NCBI RefSeq assembly: GCF_023073915.1
Contig: NZ_JADPKK010000004.1
Location: forward strand, 62,001 to 126,000
DNA length: 64,000 nt
Direction of reading: 5' to 3'
Source of the DNA: Bradyrhizobium sp. 149
Lineage (GTDB): Bacteria > Pseudomonadota > Alphaproteobacteria > Rhizobiales > Xanthobacteraceae
This document shows, piece after piece, positions 10,884-19,272 of this stretch. The translations under genes were made by a program, and so were the position numbers. The notes under the pieces are model-generated. The model ran no database searches. It saw nothing but the letters and a program-made list of their open reading frames with translations, and was not told where the DNA came from. Every line of letters starts with the position of its first letter. Position 1 is the first letter of the stretch.

Positions 10884-11948
10884 ATGACACCTCCACAATT
10901 GCCAGCGGTCGTTGAGCCCGCCCGACTGACGGCTGCGCTACGCAGGAGTGGCGTGCTGGACGCCGGCGCGGTCCGCGAGGTGAAAGTGCTGCATCAGCGC
11001 GACACCGTCGTGCCGCATATCATCCGTCTTGGCCTGCGCTATGTCGGAGAATCCGCCGGTGCCCCGCAATCGCTGATTCTGAAGACCGCGCATTCCGACT
11101 TCGCCAAGACGCTTGCAAATGGCGGCCGGCACGAAGTGGCCTTCTACACGCAGCTCGCGCCAACAGTGCCGGCAGGGCTCGTGCCGCGCTGCTTCGACGG
11201 GCATTTTGACGAGGAGGGCCTCACCTGGCATCTCCTGCTCGAAGACCTCACCGATAGCCATGAGATTGCGACGCAATGGCCGCTGCCACCGTCGCGCGAC
11301 CAGGCGATGGCGATTGTCACGACGCTCGCGCGATGGCACGCGGCCTGGTGGGACCATCCCGGTCTCGGCGAGACCGTCGGCACTTGGGCGAGTGCCGAGG
11401 ACAGCGCAAGTCACATGGAGACCTTCGCCGGCCATTACGATCGGTTCGCGGACCTGCTCGGCGACCGCCTCAGCGAAGAGCGCCGCATCCTCTATCGCCG
11501 CCTCATCGATCAGTCAGCTCGGCTATCGCAGCGCTATCATTTGCGACGTCATGTCAGCATCACCCATGGCGATGCCCATATCTGGAATTTCCTGCTGCCG
11601 CGCGTTGGCGTTGCCGATACCGTGCGGATGTTCGACTTCGACGTGTGGCGCATCGACGTGCCGACCGACGACCTCGCCTATATGATGGCGACGCAATGGT
11701 ATCCGGAGCGCCGGCAGGTACTCGAACGTCCCCTGCTCAACCGCTACTATGAGACGCTCATGGAGCACGGGGTCAGCGGCTACACACGCGGCGCGCTCGA
11801 TCAGGATTATCGCTGGTCGGTGCTCTGGCACATCACCAAGCCGGTCTGGCAATGGAGCGTCAACATTCCGCCGGTGATCTGGTGGAATAATCTGGAGCGC
11901 GTGATGCTTGCGGTCGAGGATCTGGGCTGCGAGGAGTTTTTGGGCTAG
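10884..11948 (+). CDS. Aminoglycoside-phosphotransferase/ecdysteroid-kinase-like small-molecule kinase
   Basis: A protein-kinase-fold phosphotransferase of about 354 residues. The catalytic loop ITHGDAHIWNFLL gives H228, D230, H232 and N235, and the metal-binding motif follows as FDFDVWRIDVPTDDLAY. The N-lobe contains an SLILKTAH segment with the probable ATP-contacting Lys. Members of this superfamily phosphorylate choline, steroids, aminoglycosides or acyl carriers, and the EcKinase/DUF1679 branch fits best; the substrate is unknown. The start could also be ATG 10857 (9 residues longer); neither has a good ribosome-binding site. It is followed by a strong hairpin and a convergent gene. Confidence 0.75.
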   Translation: MTPPQLPAVVEPARLTAALRRSGVLDAGAVREVKVLHQRDTVVPHIIRLGLRYVGESAGAPQSLILKTAHSDFAKTLANGGRHEVAFYTQLAPTVPAGLVPRCFDGHFDEEGLTWHLLLEDLTDSHEIATQWPLPPSRDQAMAIVTTLARWHAAWWDHPGLGETVGTWASAEDSASHMETFAGHYDRFADLLGDRLSEERRILYRRLIDQSARLSQRYHLRRHVSITHGDAHIWNFLLPRVGVADTVRMFDFDVWRIDVPTDDLAYMMATQWYPERRQVLERPLLNRYYETLMEHGVSGYTRGALDQDYRWSVLWHITKPVWQWSVNIPPVIWWNNLERVMLAVEDLGCEEFLG

Positions 11949-11968
11949 CTGGCGCGCTACATATTCGG

Positions 11969-11995
11969 CGTCGTCCCGGCGAAGCCGGCACGACG
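11969..11995. terminator. Hairpin between convergent genes
   Basis: CGTCGTCCCGGC (11969-11980) pairs with GCCGGCACGACG (11984-11995) with one mismatch and a GAA loop. It lies between the phosphotransferase stop and the stop of the MFS gene on the other strand, so it probably serves both as a terminator. The sequence CGTCGTCCCGGCGAAGCCGG is typical of alphaproteobacterial intergenic palindromes. Confidence 0.55.
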
Positions 11996-11998
11996 GTA

Positions 11999-13555
11999 TT
12001 ACTCCATCACCGCAGGTTCCGGCCCAGCCGCCTGCTTACGTAGCGTGGCCTTGGTCGAGCCGATCAACAGAGCGAGCGGGATGGTGCAGAGGATGAAGAA
12101 CATCACCAGCTGGTAGTCGTGCGCAAACGCGATGATCTGCGCCTGCACGCTGACCATCCGGTCGGCCATGGCACGGCCGGCATCGGTGGAGAGATTGATC
12201 ATGCCGCTGACGCTGGGCATCTGGAGCGCATGATTGAACGGGTTGATGTGCTCGGACAGGATCGCGTAGGTCTTGCGCGTACCCTGCGTCAGCTGGGCGA
12301 TGACGACGGAAATGCCGACCGAGCTCGCGACGTTGCGCATCAGGGTCAGCATCGCGGTGCCGTCGGTGCGCAGCTCATTGGACAAGGTCAGAAACGCCAC
12401 CGTCGAGAGCGGCACGAAGACGAGACCGAAGCCGAAACCCTGGATGATGCTGACCGTCACGATCTCCGGCACCTGGGTCAAATCGGTCCATCCGGTCATC
12501 TGGAACAGCGAGCCCGCGGTCAGCGTCAGGCCGGCAATGATCAGGGTGCGCGCCTCGAAATAGCGCATCATGCGGCCGACCAGCATCATGGCGAAGAAGG
12601 TGCCGAAGCCGCGGCTCGCCAGCAGCAGGCCGGCCGTGATGATGGGATAGCCGATCACGTTCTGCATGTAGGGCGAGGCCAGCGCCATGGTCGAGAACAG
12701 CACGAGGCCCATCACGACCATGAACATGCAGCCGGTGACGAAGTTGCGATCCCTAAACAGCGCGAAGCGGATGAACGGGGTCGAGGTCGTGAAGGAGTGC
12801 GCGATAAAGAAGTAGAAGGCGACGGCCGAGACGATGAACTCCGCGATGATCTCGCCCGATTCGAGCCAGCCCAATTGCTCGCCGCGGTCGAGCGCGAGCT
12901 GAAGCGAGCCGATCGCGACTGCCAGCGCCGCGAAGCCGAACCAGTCGAATTTGAGGCTGAGATCCTTCCTGGTCTCGTCCATGAAGATGATCAGCCCGAT
13001 CACGGTGATCGCGCCGAACGGCAGATTGACGAAGAATACCCAGTGCCAGGAATAAGTCTCGGTCAGCCAGGCGCCGAGCGACGGTCCCATGATCGGCCCC
13101 ATCATCACGCCCATGCCCCAGATCGACATCGCCTTGGCGCGTTCCTGCAGCGTGTAATAATCGAGCATCACCGATTGCGAGAGCGGCACCAGAGCGGCGC
13201 CGAACACACCTTGCAGCAGGCGGAACAGCACCATCTGGTTGATGTCCTGCGCGAGCCCGCACAGCACGGAGGCGAAGGTGAAGCCGGCCGAGCAGATGAT
13301 GAAGATGCGCTTGCGGCCGAAGCGGTTGGCGATCCAGCCCACCGGCGCCGTCATGATCGCGGCGGCGACGATGTAGGAGGTCAGCACCCAGTTGATCTGG
13401 TCCTGCGAGGCCGACAGCGTGCCCTGCATGTAAGGCAGCGCGACATTGGCGATGGTGGTGTCAAGCGCCTGCATGATGGTTGCCGTCATGGCGCAGATCG
13501 TCACCATGTTGCGGCGCAGGCCGGGGACCATCAGGGCGGGATTGGATTCCGCCAT
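11999..13555 (-). CDS. emrB: EmrB/QacA-type multidrug efflux permease (MFS, DHA2)
   Basis: A 518-residue proton-drug antiporter with about 14 predicted membrane helices. Family signatures include LDTTIANVALPYMQG in helix 1, WVLTSYIVAAAI, the loop GWIANRFGRKR, and GMGVMMGPIMGPSLGAWL in helix 5. Its start lies 4 bp after the stop of the EmrA-type gene and both are preceded by a MarR gene, so marR-emrA-emrB form one operon. Paired with the membrane-fusion protein it would push hydrophobic toxic compounds across both membranes through an outer-membrane channel encoded elsewhere. The substrate cannot be read from sequence. Confidence 0.92.
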   Translation of the reverse strand: MAESNPALMVPGLRRNMVTICAMTATIMQALDTTIANVALPYMQGTLSASQDQINWVLTSYIVAAAIMTAPVGWIANRFGRKRIFIICSAGFTFASVLCGLAQDINQMVLFRLLQGVFGAALVPLSQSVMLDYYTLQERAKAMSIWGMGVMMGPIMGPSLGAWLTETYSWHWVFFVNLPFGAITVIGLIIFMDETRKDLSLKFDWFGFAALAVAIGSLQLALDRGEQLGWLESGEIIAEFIVSAVAFYFFIAHSFTTSTPFIRFALFRDRNFVTGCMFMVVMGLVLFSTMALASPYMQNVIGYPIITAGLLLASRGFGTFFAMMLVGRMMRYFEARTLIIAGLTLTAGSLFQMTGWTDLTQVPEIVTVSIIQGFGFGLVFVPLSTVAFLTLSNELRTDGTAMLTLMRNVASSVGISVVIAQLTQGTRKTYAILSEHINPFNHALQMPSVSGMINLSTDAGRAMADRMVSVQAQIIAFAHDYQLVMFFILCTIPLALLIGSTKATLRKQAAGPEPAVME

Positions 13556-13559
13556 CGGA

Positions 13560-14747
13560 TCAGTCCTTGTCCTGATCTTTGTCTTGATCTTTGTCCTGGC
13601 TCGCCGTCGCCGACAGGCCGAGCAGGCCGGCGAGCGAGCGCCGATGGCCGGTATCGATGGTGGCGTAGACGCTCATGCCGGCCTTCAGCTTGCGCATGTA
13701 TTTGTCGGTCTCGTCGAAATAGATGCGGATCGGCACGCGCTGCACCACCTTGACGAAATTGCCGGTGGCGTTCTGCGGCGGCAGGATCGCGAATTGCGCG
13801 CCGGTGCCCGGTGAGAGCGAGCCGATCTTGCCCTTGAAGAGATGGTTCGGGAACGTATCGACCTCGAGCGTGACCGGCTGTCCTTCGGTGACGTAGGTGA
13901 GGTCGCTCTCCTTCGGATTGGCGTCGACCCAGGGATGGGCAACGTCGATGATGGAGAACACCGGCGTGCCGGCGGTGACGTAGCGGCCGAGCTGGATCTG
14001 CTCGACCTGTGTTGCCACGCCGTCCATCGGCGCGCGCAGCACGGTGTGGTCGAGGTTGCGCTCGGCATCGTCCAGCTTGGCTTTGGCCTGCGCATAGGCG
14101 GGGAATTGCTCCAGCGGCAACTCCGGATTGCCCAGCAATTGGGTCTTGGCATTGGAGAGTTGCTGCTTGATGTATTGCGCCTGCGCGCCGGCGGTAACCA
14201 GCGCATTCGATGCGTTGTCGAGATCGAGCTGCGAGCCGTAATTGTTCTTCACCAGCGCCTGCTTGCGCTCGACGTCACGTTGCTTCAGCTCGACGCCCTG
14301 CTGGGCGAGATTGAGCATGTCGCCGTAGATCTTGATGTTGGCAACGAGATTGTCATAGGTGATGCGGGCTTGGGCGAGTTGCGCTTTGGCTTCTTCCAGC
14401 GCATGACGGAACGGAGCGGGGTCGATCCCGAACAGCTCGTCGCCGTGCTTGACGATCTGGCCTTCTTTCACGATGACCTTCTGGATCTTGCCGGAGATAT
14501 CAGGCGTCACCAGCACCTTCTGCGCGCCGACATAGGCATCGTCGGTGCCGACATAGCGGCCGCCATTGAGATAGAAGGTGAAACCCGCAATGGCGACGAC
14601 GACCGGCAGCACGACCAGGAGCAGGACGCGGCGATAACGACGCAGGCCGGCCAACAGGCGGCGACGCGGATTGGTGCCCGCTTTCTTGGTGGGCTTGCCG
14701 TTGCCGATTTTCTGCTCGGGCTGGAACTTGAGCACCTGATCAGCCAT
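13560..14747 (-). CDS. emrA: EmrA/HlyD-type membrane-fusion protein
   Basis: A 395-residue periplasmic adaptor. After a basic cytoplasmic N-terminus (about residues 1-37) comes one membrane segment (RVLLLVVLPVVVAIAGFTFYL), then the split lipoyl domain (GRYVGTDDAYVGAQKVLVTP ... VLRAPMDGVATQVEQIQLG) around an alpha-helical hairpin of about 110 residues, and a beta-barrel domain. It bridges the EmrB permease to a TolC-like channel. The ATG overlaps the marR stop (ATGGCTGA), which points to coupled translation; its AAGGAG ribosome-binding site is inside marR. The protein ends in three perfect QDKD units encoded by a 12-bp tandem repeat, an odd acidic/basic tail. Confidence 0.92.
   Translation of the reverse strand: MADQVLKFQPEQKIGNGKPTKKAGTNPRRRLLAGLRRYRRVLLLVVLPVVVAIAGFTFYLNGGRYVGTDDAYVGAQKVLVTPDISGKIQKVIVKEGQIVKHGDELFGIDPAPFRHALEEAKAQLAQARITYDNLVANIKIYGDMLNLAQQGVELKQRDVERKQALVKNNYGSQLDLDNASNALVTAGAQAQYIKQQLSNAKTQLLGNPELPLEQFPAYAQAKAKLDDAERNLDHTVLRAPMDGVATQVEQIQLGRYVTAGTPVFSIIDVAHPWVDANPKESDLTYVTEGQPVTLEVDTFPNHLFKGKIGSLSPGTGAQFAILPPQNATGNFVKVVQRVPIRIYFDETDKYMRKLKAGMSVYATIDTGHRRSLAGLLGLSATASQDKDQDKDQDKD
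13563..13598 (-). repeat. 12-bp x 3 tandem repeat at the 3' end of emrA
   Basis: Three consecutive 12-bp units encode QDKD-QDKD-QDKD just before the emrA stop. Synonymous differences between units (CAG/CAA, GAT/GAC, AAA/AAG) show it is not a brand-new slip, but unit number could vary between strains. Confidence 0.8.
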
Positions 14748-15222
14748 AGCGCTGCTCCTTACGCGCTTGTTCCGCTCCGCTGGCCTGGATCGCGGTACGC
14801 ACGTTTTCCTTGATTGTTTCGAGTTGGGTGAGGAGGCGATGGGCGTCCGCCGGGGTAATGCCGTCGAGCGCGTTAGCCGTGAGCTCGGACTTCAGCCCGC
14901 TCATCCGTCCGAGCAACTGCCGCCCGGCCTTCTTCAGGTACAGCCGCTTGACGCGGCGATCCGAAGGATCGTTGCGGCGCTCGATCCAGTCACTGTCACA
15001 GAGCTTGTCGATCAGGCGCGTCAACGTGATCGGCTGCACCTCGAGAAGCTCGGCGAGTTCCGACTGCTTCATGCCTTCGCTGCGCTCGACCTTGGCCAGC
15101 ACCGCCCATTGCGCACGGGTGATGCCGAAGCGCGAGGCTTCCTTGTCCGCGTAGACGCGCAACAGGCGATAGAGCTCAGCGAGCGTAAACAGGAAGTTCT
15201 GGTCCACGGCCCCGCGGCTCAT
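14740..15222 (-). CDS. MarR-family transcriptional regulator of the emrAB operon
   Basis: A winged-helix repressor of about 160 residues. The recognition part reads SELAELLEVQPITLTRLIDKL, the wing contains RRNDPSDRRVKRLYL with the conserved DxR, and helices on both sides form the dimer interface. MarR proteins usually repress the efflux operon they head and release DNA when a phenolic or drug ligand binds. ATG 15222 is chosen because GGAG lies about 9 bases upstream; the frame also opens from a TTG at 15237 that overlaps that ribosome-binding site. A perfect 9-bp inverted repeat directly upstream is the likely operator. Confidence 0.92.
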   Translation of the reverse strand: MSRGAVDQNFLFTLAELYRLLRVYADKEASRFGITRAQWAVLAKVERSEGMKQSELAELLEVQPITLTRLIDKLCDSDWIERRNDPSDRRVKRLYLKKAGRQLLGRMSGLKSELTANALDGITPADAHRLLTQLETIKENVRTAIQASGAEQARKEQRYG

Positions 15223-15236
15223 GAGCTTGATCTCCA

Positions 15237-15266
15237 ATAAGCTTGGAATATAATAAGCAAGCTTAT
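15237..15266. promoter_or_regulatory. Probable MarR operator (9-bp inverted repeat)
   Basis: ATAAGCTTG (15237-15245) and CAAGCTTAT (15258-15266) are exact inverted copies separated by 12 AT-rich bases that include TATAATA. Centre-to-centre spacing is 21 bp, two helical turns, so two dimer subunits could sit on the same face. The site overlaps the likely marR promoter and ends just before its ribosome-binding site, which suggests autorepression. Confidence 0.6.
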
Positions 15267-15379
15267 GATTATTTCATGGCGGGTTATCGGGATGCTGTCC
15301 CGCAGGATGAGCATGGCTGATCGCCGCATCGCCGGTCCTGCTTTGGGTTCCCCTTTCGAAATGCTAGAACGCCGGTCCC

Positions 15380-15874
15380 ATGACCCTCGCAAAGCCGGCA
15401 TTTCCCGCGCCCGACCACGATCACGGCCGCTGCACCGCGGATGCGCTGGCGCATGCCGAGGCCGTCTGCGAGCAACGCACGCAGAAATTCACGCCTATAC
15501 GCCGCCATGTGCTGGGGGCGCTGCTCTCGAGTCACCGGCCGCTCGGCGCCTACGAGGTGATCGACGAGCTGGCGAAATCGATGCCGCGGCCGGCGCCGAT
15601 CACGGTCTATCGTGCTCTGGATTTCCTGATGACCAACGGCCTTGTGCACCGCATCGAAAGCCGCAACGCCTATCTGGCCTGCGCCGCTCACGACCACGAC
15701 GCGACCTCGGCGGTGACGTTCCTGATCTGCGAGCGCTGTGGCCTGGTCGGTGAGATTCCGTCGGCATCCTTCGCCAGGGATCTCAACGCCGCCGCGCGCA
15801 GCTCAGGCTTCGCTCCCAAATTGTCCGTGGTGGAGATCACGGGCGTCTGTGCGCATTGTCAGAAAGCTGCATAG
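15380..15874 (+). CDS. zur: Fur-family zinc uptake regulator (Zur-like)
   Basis: A 164-residue Fur-superfamily repressor. It has the winged helix (FTPIRRHVLGALLSSHRPLGAYEV, then ITVYRALDFLMTNGLVHRIES) and two CxxC pairs, CERC and CAHC, that form the structural zinc site. An N-terminal HDHGRC stretch and a central AAHDHDATS add further metal-binding residues. The CERCGLVGE context and the C-terminal CAHC pair fit Zur better than Fur, Irr or PerR. Zur with zinc bound represses zinc importers; no znuABC gene is visible here. It is divergent from marR and is followed by a DMT permease 34 bp downstream. Its ribosome-binding site is weak. Confidence 0.8.
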   Translation: MTLAKPAFPAPDHDHGRCTADALAHAEAVCEQRTQKFTPIRRHVLGALLSSHRPLGAYEVIDELAKSMPRPAPITVYRALDFLMTNGLVHRIESRNAYLACAAHDHDATSAVTFLICERCGLVGEIPSASFARDLNAAARSSGFAPKLSVVEITGVCAHCQKAA

Positions 15875-15908
15875 AGCAACCACGGCGCAAAGCCGGTTTC
15901 AGGAAGAC

Positions 15909-16862
15909 ATGTCCCCACCACAAGCGATATCGTCCGCCGGTCGTCCCCTCAGTGTCGGCGCCATCGCCCTGATGCTCATGCTGTGCCTGACCTGGGGGTT
16001 CAACCAGATCGCGGTGAAGCTGGTGCTGCCGGACATTCCGCCGATGCTTCAGGCCACGTTCCGCTCGATGGGCGCGCTGCCGGTGCTGTTCATCATCGGC
16101 AGCTTGCGCGGCGTTAAATTCTTCGAACGCGACGGTACCTGGAAGCCCGGAATCATCGCCGGGCTGATGTTCGGCATCGAGTTCGTGCTGATCTTCCAGG
16201 GCCTGCGCTTCACCCCGGCATCGCGGGCCGTCGTGTTCCTCTACACCGCGCCGTTCTTCGTCGCGCTCGGCTCCTACCAGGTGCTCGGCGAGCGATTGGG
16301 CGGGACGCAATGGCTGGGGCTCGCCGTAAGCTTTGCCGGTGTCGCACTCGCGATTGGCGTGCCGCAGCCCAACGTCGATTCGCATGTTCTGCTCGGCGAC
16401 CTCATGATCGTCGGTGGCGCCGCGCTGTGGGCGGCGACCACGCTGGTCGCCAAGGCCACCCGGCTGCGCTTCGCGGCGCCGGAGAAGGCGCTGGGCTACC
16501 AGGTCGCGACCTCGATCCCGATCCTGGGCGCGGCCGCCTGGCTGTTCGGGGAGACCGTCCCCCATACCCCGTCGCCGCTGTCGCTGGGCCTGATGGCCTT
16601 CCAGGCGATCTGGGTCGTGGGAACCACGTTCACGCTTTGGTTCGCGCTGGTGAAGACCTATTCGGCCAGCAAATTGTCGGCTTTTACCTTCATCACCCCT
16701 TTGTTTGGCGTGGTGGGTAGCTATTTCATCATGCACGACACGCTGAATATGACATTCGGGGCTGCTGCCGTCCTTGTAATTGCTGGGCTTTTTATGGTTA
16801 ACCGTCCCAGCCAATCTGCTGCGGCGCCGCGCGATGCATTGCTGAACGTCACCAAAACCTGA
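15909..16862 (+). CDS. EamA/DMT-family transporter
   Basis: About 317 residues with ten predicted membrane helices made of two repeated EamA halves. The first opens LMLMLCLTWGFNQIAVKLVL and the second LMIVGGAALWAATTLVAKAT. Such proteins export amino acids, nucleosides or other metabolites, or import nucleotide sugars; the substrate is unknown. The ATG at 15909 is chosen because AGGAAGA precedes it at close spacing; the frame is open further upstream but overlaps zur in a different frame. Its position between zur and ispG does not reveal a role. Confidence 0.85.
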   Translation: MSPPQAISSAGRPLSVGAIALMLMLCLTWGFNQIAVKLVLPDIPPMLQATFRSMGALPVLFIIGSLRGVKFFERDGTWKPGIIAGLMFGIEFVLIFQGLRFTPASRAVVFLYTAPFFVALGSYQVLGERLGGTQWLGLAVSFAGVALAIGVPQPNVDSHVLLGDLMIVGGAALWAATTLVAKATRLRFAAPEKALGYQVATSIPILGAAAWLFGETVPHTPSPLSLGLMAFQAIWVVGTTFTLWFALVKTYSASKLSAFTFITPLFGVVGSYFIMHDTLNMTFGAAAVLVIAGLFMVNRPSQSAAAPRDALLNVTKT

Positions 16863-16874
16863 TATTTGGACGCC

Positions 16875-18158
16875 ATGAACAAGCTCGAAAACACCATCGA
16901 TTCCGACATCGCGGGGCCTGCGCCACGCCATCGCACCACCCAGGTCAAGGTCGGCGACGTTGCCGTCGGCGGCGGTGCGCCGATCGTCGTGCAGTCGATG
17001 ACCAACACCGACACCGCCGATATCGACGGCACCATCGCCCAGGTCGCAGCGCTCGCGCGCGCCGGCTCCGAAATGGTCCGCATTACCGTGGACCGCGAGG
17101 AGGCCGCCGCCGCCGTCCCGCATATCCGCGACGGCCTGCTCAAGCGCGGCATCACCACGCCCTTGATCGGTGACTTCCACTATATCGGCCACAAGCTGCT
17201 CGCGGCCTATCCGGCCTGCGCCGAGGCGCTCGCCAAATATCGCATCAATCCCGGCAATGTCGGCTTCAAGGACAAGCGCGACACCCAGTTCGGCGACATC
17301 ATCGAGATCGCCAACAAGAACAACAAACCGGTGCGCATCGGCGCCAATTGGGGCTCGCTCGACCAGGAGCTCCTGACCAAGCTGATGGACGAGAACGCGG
17401 CGTCCGCCAATCCGCGCGATGTGCGCGCGGTGACGCGCGAGGCCATGGTGCAATCGGCGCTGCTCTCGGCCGCGCGTGCCGAAGAGCTCGGCATGCCGAA
17501 GAATCGCATCATCCTCTCGGCCAAAGTCTCGGCCGTGCAGGATCTGATCGCGGTGTATCAGGATCTCGCCCGCCGCTCCGACTACGCGATCCATCTTGGC
17601 CTCACCGAAGCCGGCATGGGCACCAAGGGCATCGTGGCGTCCTCGGCCGCGCTCGGCATCCTGCTTCAGCAGGGCATCGGCGACACCATCCGCATCTCGC
17701 TGACGCCGGAGCCCGGCGGCGATCGCACCCGTGAGGTGCAGGTCGGCCAGGAACTGTTGCAGACCATGGGCTTCCGCACCTTCGTGCCGCTGGTTGCGGC
17801 GTGCCCGGGTTGCGGCCGCACCACCTCCACCACGTTTCAGGAACTGGCCAGCTCGATCCAGGGCTTCATCCGCGACGAGATGCCGACCTGGAAAACGAAA
17901 TATCCCGGCGTGGAAGAGCTCAACGTCGCGGTGATGGGCTGCATCGTCAACGGCCCCGGCGAATCCAAGCACGCCAATATCGGCATCTCGCTGCCGGGCA
18001 CGGGCGAAGCGCCGGCCGCGCCGGTGTTCGTCGACGGCAAGAAGTTCCGGACCCTGCGCGGCCCGACCATCTCCGCCGACTTCAAGGCGCTCGTGATCGA
18101 CTACATCGAGCAGCGCTACGGCCAGGGCGCCAAGGTGCCGGTGACCGCCGCGGAGTAG
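16875..18158 (+). CDS. ispG: 4-hydroxy-3-methylbut-2-en-1-yl diphosphate synthase (flavodoxin)
   Basis: IspG/GcpE, the [4Fe-4S] enzyme that converts methylerythritol cyclodiphosphate to HMBPP in the MEP route to isoprenoids. About 427 residues from ATG 16875 (a TTG at 16866 would add three). The cluster ligands are C310 and C313 (ACPGCGRTT) and C356 ([10 protein letters not shown]), with the conserved Glu of NGPGE following. The N-terminal TIM-barrel domain begins with the [17 protein letters not shown] motif. Length and motifs are complete. ispA, another isoprenoid gene, lies 10 kb away in the window. A large palindrome follows the stop. Confidence 0.96.
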   Translation: MNKLENTIDSDIAGPAPRHRTTQVKVGDVAVGGGAPIVVQSMTNTDTADIDGTIAQVAALARAGSEMVRITVDREEAAAAVPHIRDGLLKRGITTPLIGDFHYIGHKLLAAYPACAEALAKYRINPGNVGFKDKRDTQFGDIIEIANKNNKPVRIGANWGSLDQELLTKLMDENAASANPRDVRAVTREAMVQSALLSAARAEELGMPKNRIILSAKVSAVQDLIAVYQDLARRSDYAIHLGLTEAGMGTKGIVASSAALGILLQQGIGDTIRISLTPEPGGDRTREVQVGQELLQTMGFRTFVPLVAACPGCGRTTSTTFQELASSIQGFIRDEMPTWKTKYPGVEELNVAVMGCIVNGPGESKHANIGISLPGTGEAPAAPVFVDGKKFRTLRGPTISADFKALVIDYIEQRYGQGAKVPVTAAE

Positions 18159-18180
18159 GCGTCCTTCCAACGTTGGAATC

Positions 18181-18261
18181 GTAGGGCGGGTTAGCGAAAG
18201 CGTAGCCCGCCTTATTTTGTGGTTGCGAGTTGGCGGGTTACGCTTCGCTAACCCGCCCTAC
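18181..18261. repeat. Long palindromic intergenic repeat
   Basis: A 31-base left arm (18181-18211) beginning GTAGGGCGGGTTAGCG is almost exactly the reverse complement of the right arm (18232-18261) ending CTAACCCGCCCTAC, with one indel and one substitution and a 20-base loop. This is the classic Bradyrhizobium GTAGGGCGGG...CCCGCCCTAC intergenic element. It may end ispG transcription. Confidence 0.75.
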
Positions 18262-18304
18262 ATTGCTACGATGTCCCCAATCAAGATCGATCGGGAGGCA
18301 CGCC

Positions 18305-19201
18305 ATGAGCTCACTCGCCGGCAAGCAGGGGCCGCGCTATCGCCATACGGCGGATGACGGCGCACCGTACGAAACCATCGCGGTCGAAAAGCTGACCCCG
18401 ATCATCGGTGCGGAAATCTCCGGCGTCGACATCGGCAAGCTTGTCTCCGACGATGCCCGCTCCAACCGGCAGATGGACGAGATCCACCGCGCGCTGGCCG
18501 AAAACCTCGTCATCTTCTTCCGCGACCAGCACATCACGCCGCAACAGCATCTCGCCTTCGGCCGCAAGTTCGGCGAGCTGCATTTTCATCCCGCCGCGCC
18601 GCATGAGGATGAAGACCCGGCGCTGATGAAGATCTACGCGGATGCGAACTCGCCGCGCGCCAACGGTGAGGGCTGGCATTCCGACGTCTCCTGCGATCTC
18701 GAGCCGCCGATGGGCTCGATCCTCTACATCAAGCAGTGCCCGCCGCGCGGCGGCGACACGCTGTTCGCCAACATGTACGCCGCCTATGAGGCGCTGTCGG
18801 ATCGCATGAAGGCCTATCTCGACGGGCTGACCGCGCTGCATGATGGCGAGCCGATCTATCGCGGCCTCTACGCCAATTACGGCGTCGCGGACCGCCCCGC
18901 CTACCCGAATGCGGAGCATCCCATGGTGCGCACGCATCCGGTCACGAGCAGGAAGGCGCTCTACGTCAATCGCGGTTTCACCCGCCATATCAACGGCATT
19001 CCGCGCGACGAGAGCGACGCGATGCTCGCCTATCTCTACCAGCACGCCGAGAACCCGCTGTTCCAGTGCCGCTTCCGCTGGACCGAGAACGCCATCGCCT
19101 TCTGGGACAACCGCTGCACCCAGCACCGCGCGATGTGGGATTATTGGCCGCACACGCGGTCAGGCACGCGCGTGACGGTGAAAGGGGAGCGGCCGGTTTA
19201 A
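18305..19201 (+). CDS. TauD/TfdA-family Fe(II)/2-oxoglutarate dioxygenase
   Basis: A 298-residue non-heme iron dioxygenase that uses 2-oxoglutarate and O2 to hydroxylate a substrate. The 2-His-1-carboxylate triad is H125 and D127 (GWHSDVSCD) with H274 (CTQHRAMWDY), and R285 or R289 should bind 2-oxoglutarate. Relatives act on taurine, alkyl sulfates, 2,4-D or gamma-butyrobetaine; I cannot choose. ATG 18305 has a perfect GGGAGG ribosome-binding site. A Rieske oxygenase with an identical GATCGGGAGGA leader follows 71 bp later, so the two probably form one operon for oxidising an aromatic or sulfonated compound. Confidence 0.9.
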   Translation: MSSLAGKQGPRYRHTADDGAPYETIAVEKLTPIIGAEISGVDIGKLVSDDARSNRQMDEIHRALAENLVIFFRDQHITPQQHLAFGRKFGELHFHPAAPHEDEDPALMKIYADANSPRANGEGWHSDVSCDLEPPMGSILYIKQCPPRGGDTLFANMYAAYEALSDRMKAYLDGLTALHDGEPIYRGLYANYGVADRPAYPNAEHPMVRTHPVTSRKALYVNRGFTRHINGIPRDESDAMLAYLYQHAENPLFQCRFRWTENAIAFWDNRCTQHRAMWDYWPHTRSGTRVTVKGERPV

Positions 19202-19272
19202 CGCACCGGTGCCGCGTTGACGTCTTCGTCCGTCCGCGCCAAGCTTCCCAAAAATAGATCGGGAGGACTTCC

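Noticed and set aside
9075..10898. A 607-codon minus-strand frame opposite the membrane chemoreceptor.
   Set aside because: Antisense frame over a clear MCP with HAMP and signalling domains.
15837..18170. A long minus-strand open frame of 777 codons opposite the DMT permease and ispG.
   Set aside because: It mirrors conserved plus-strand genes (ispG with all Cys ligands), is rich in Arg/Gly/His/Asp as GC-rich antisense frames are, and has no family pattern.
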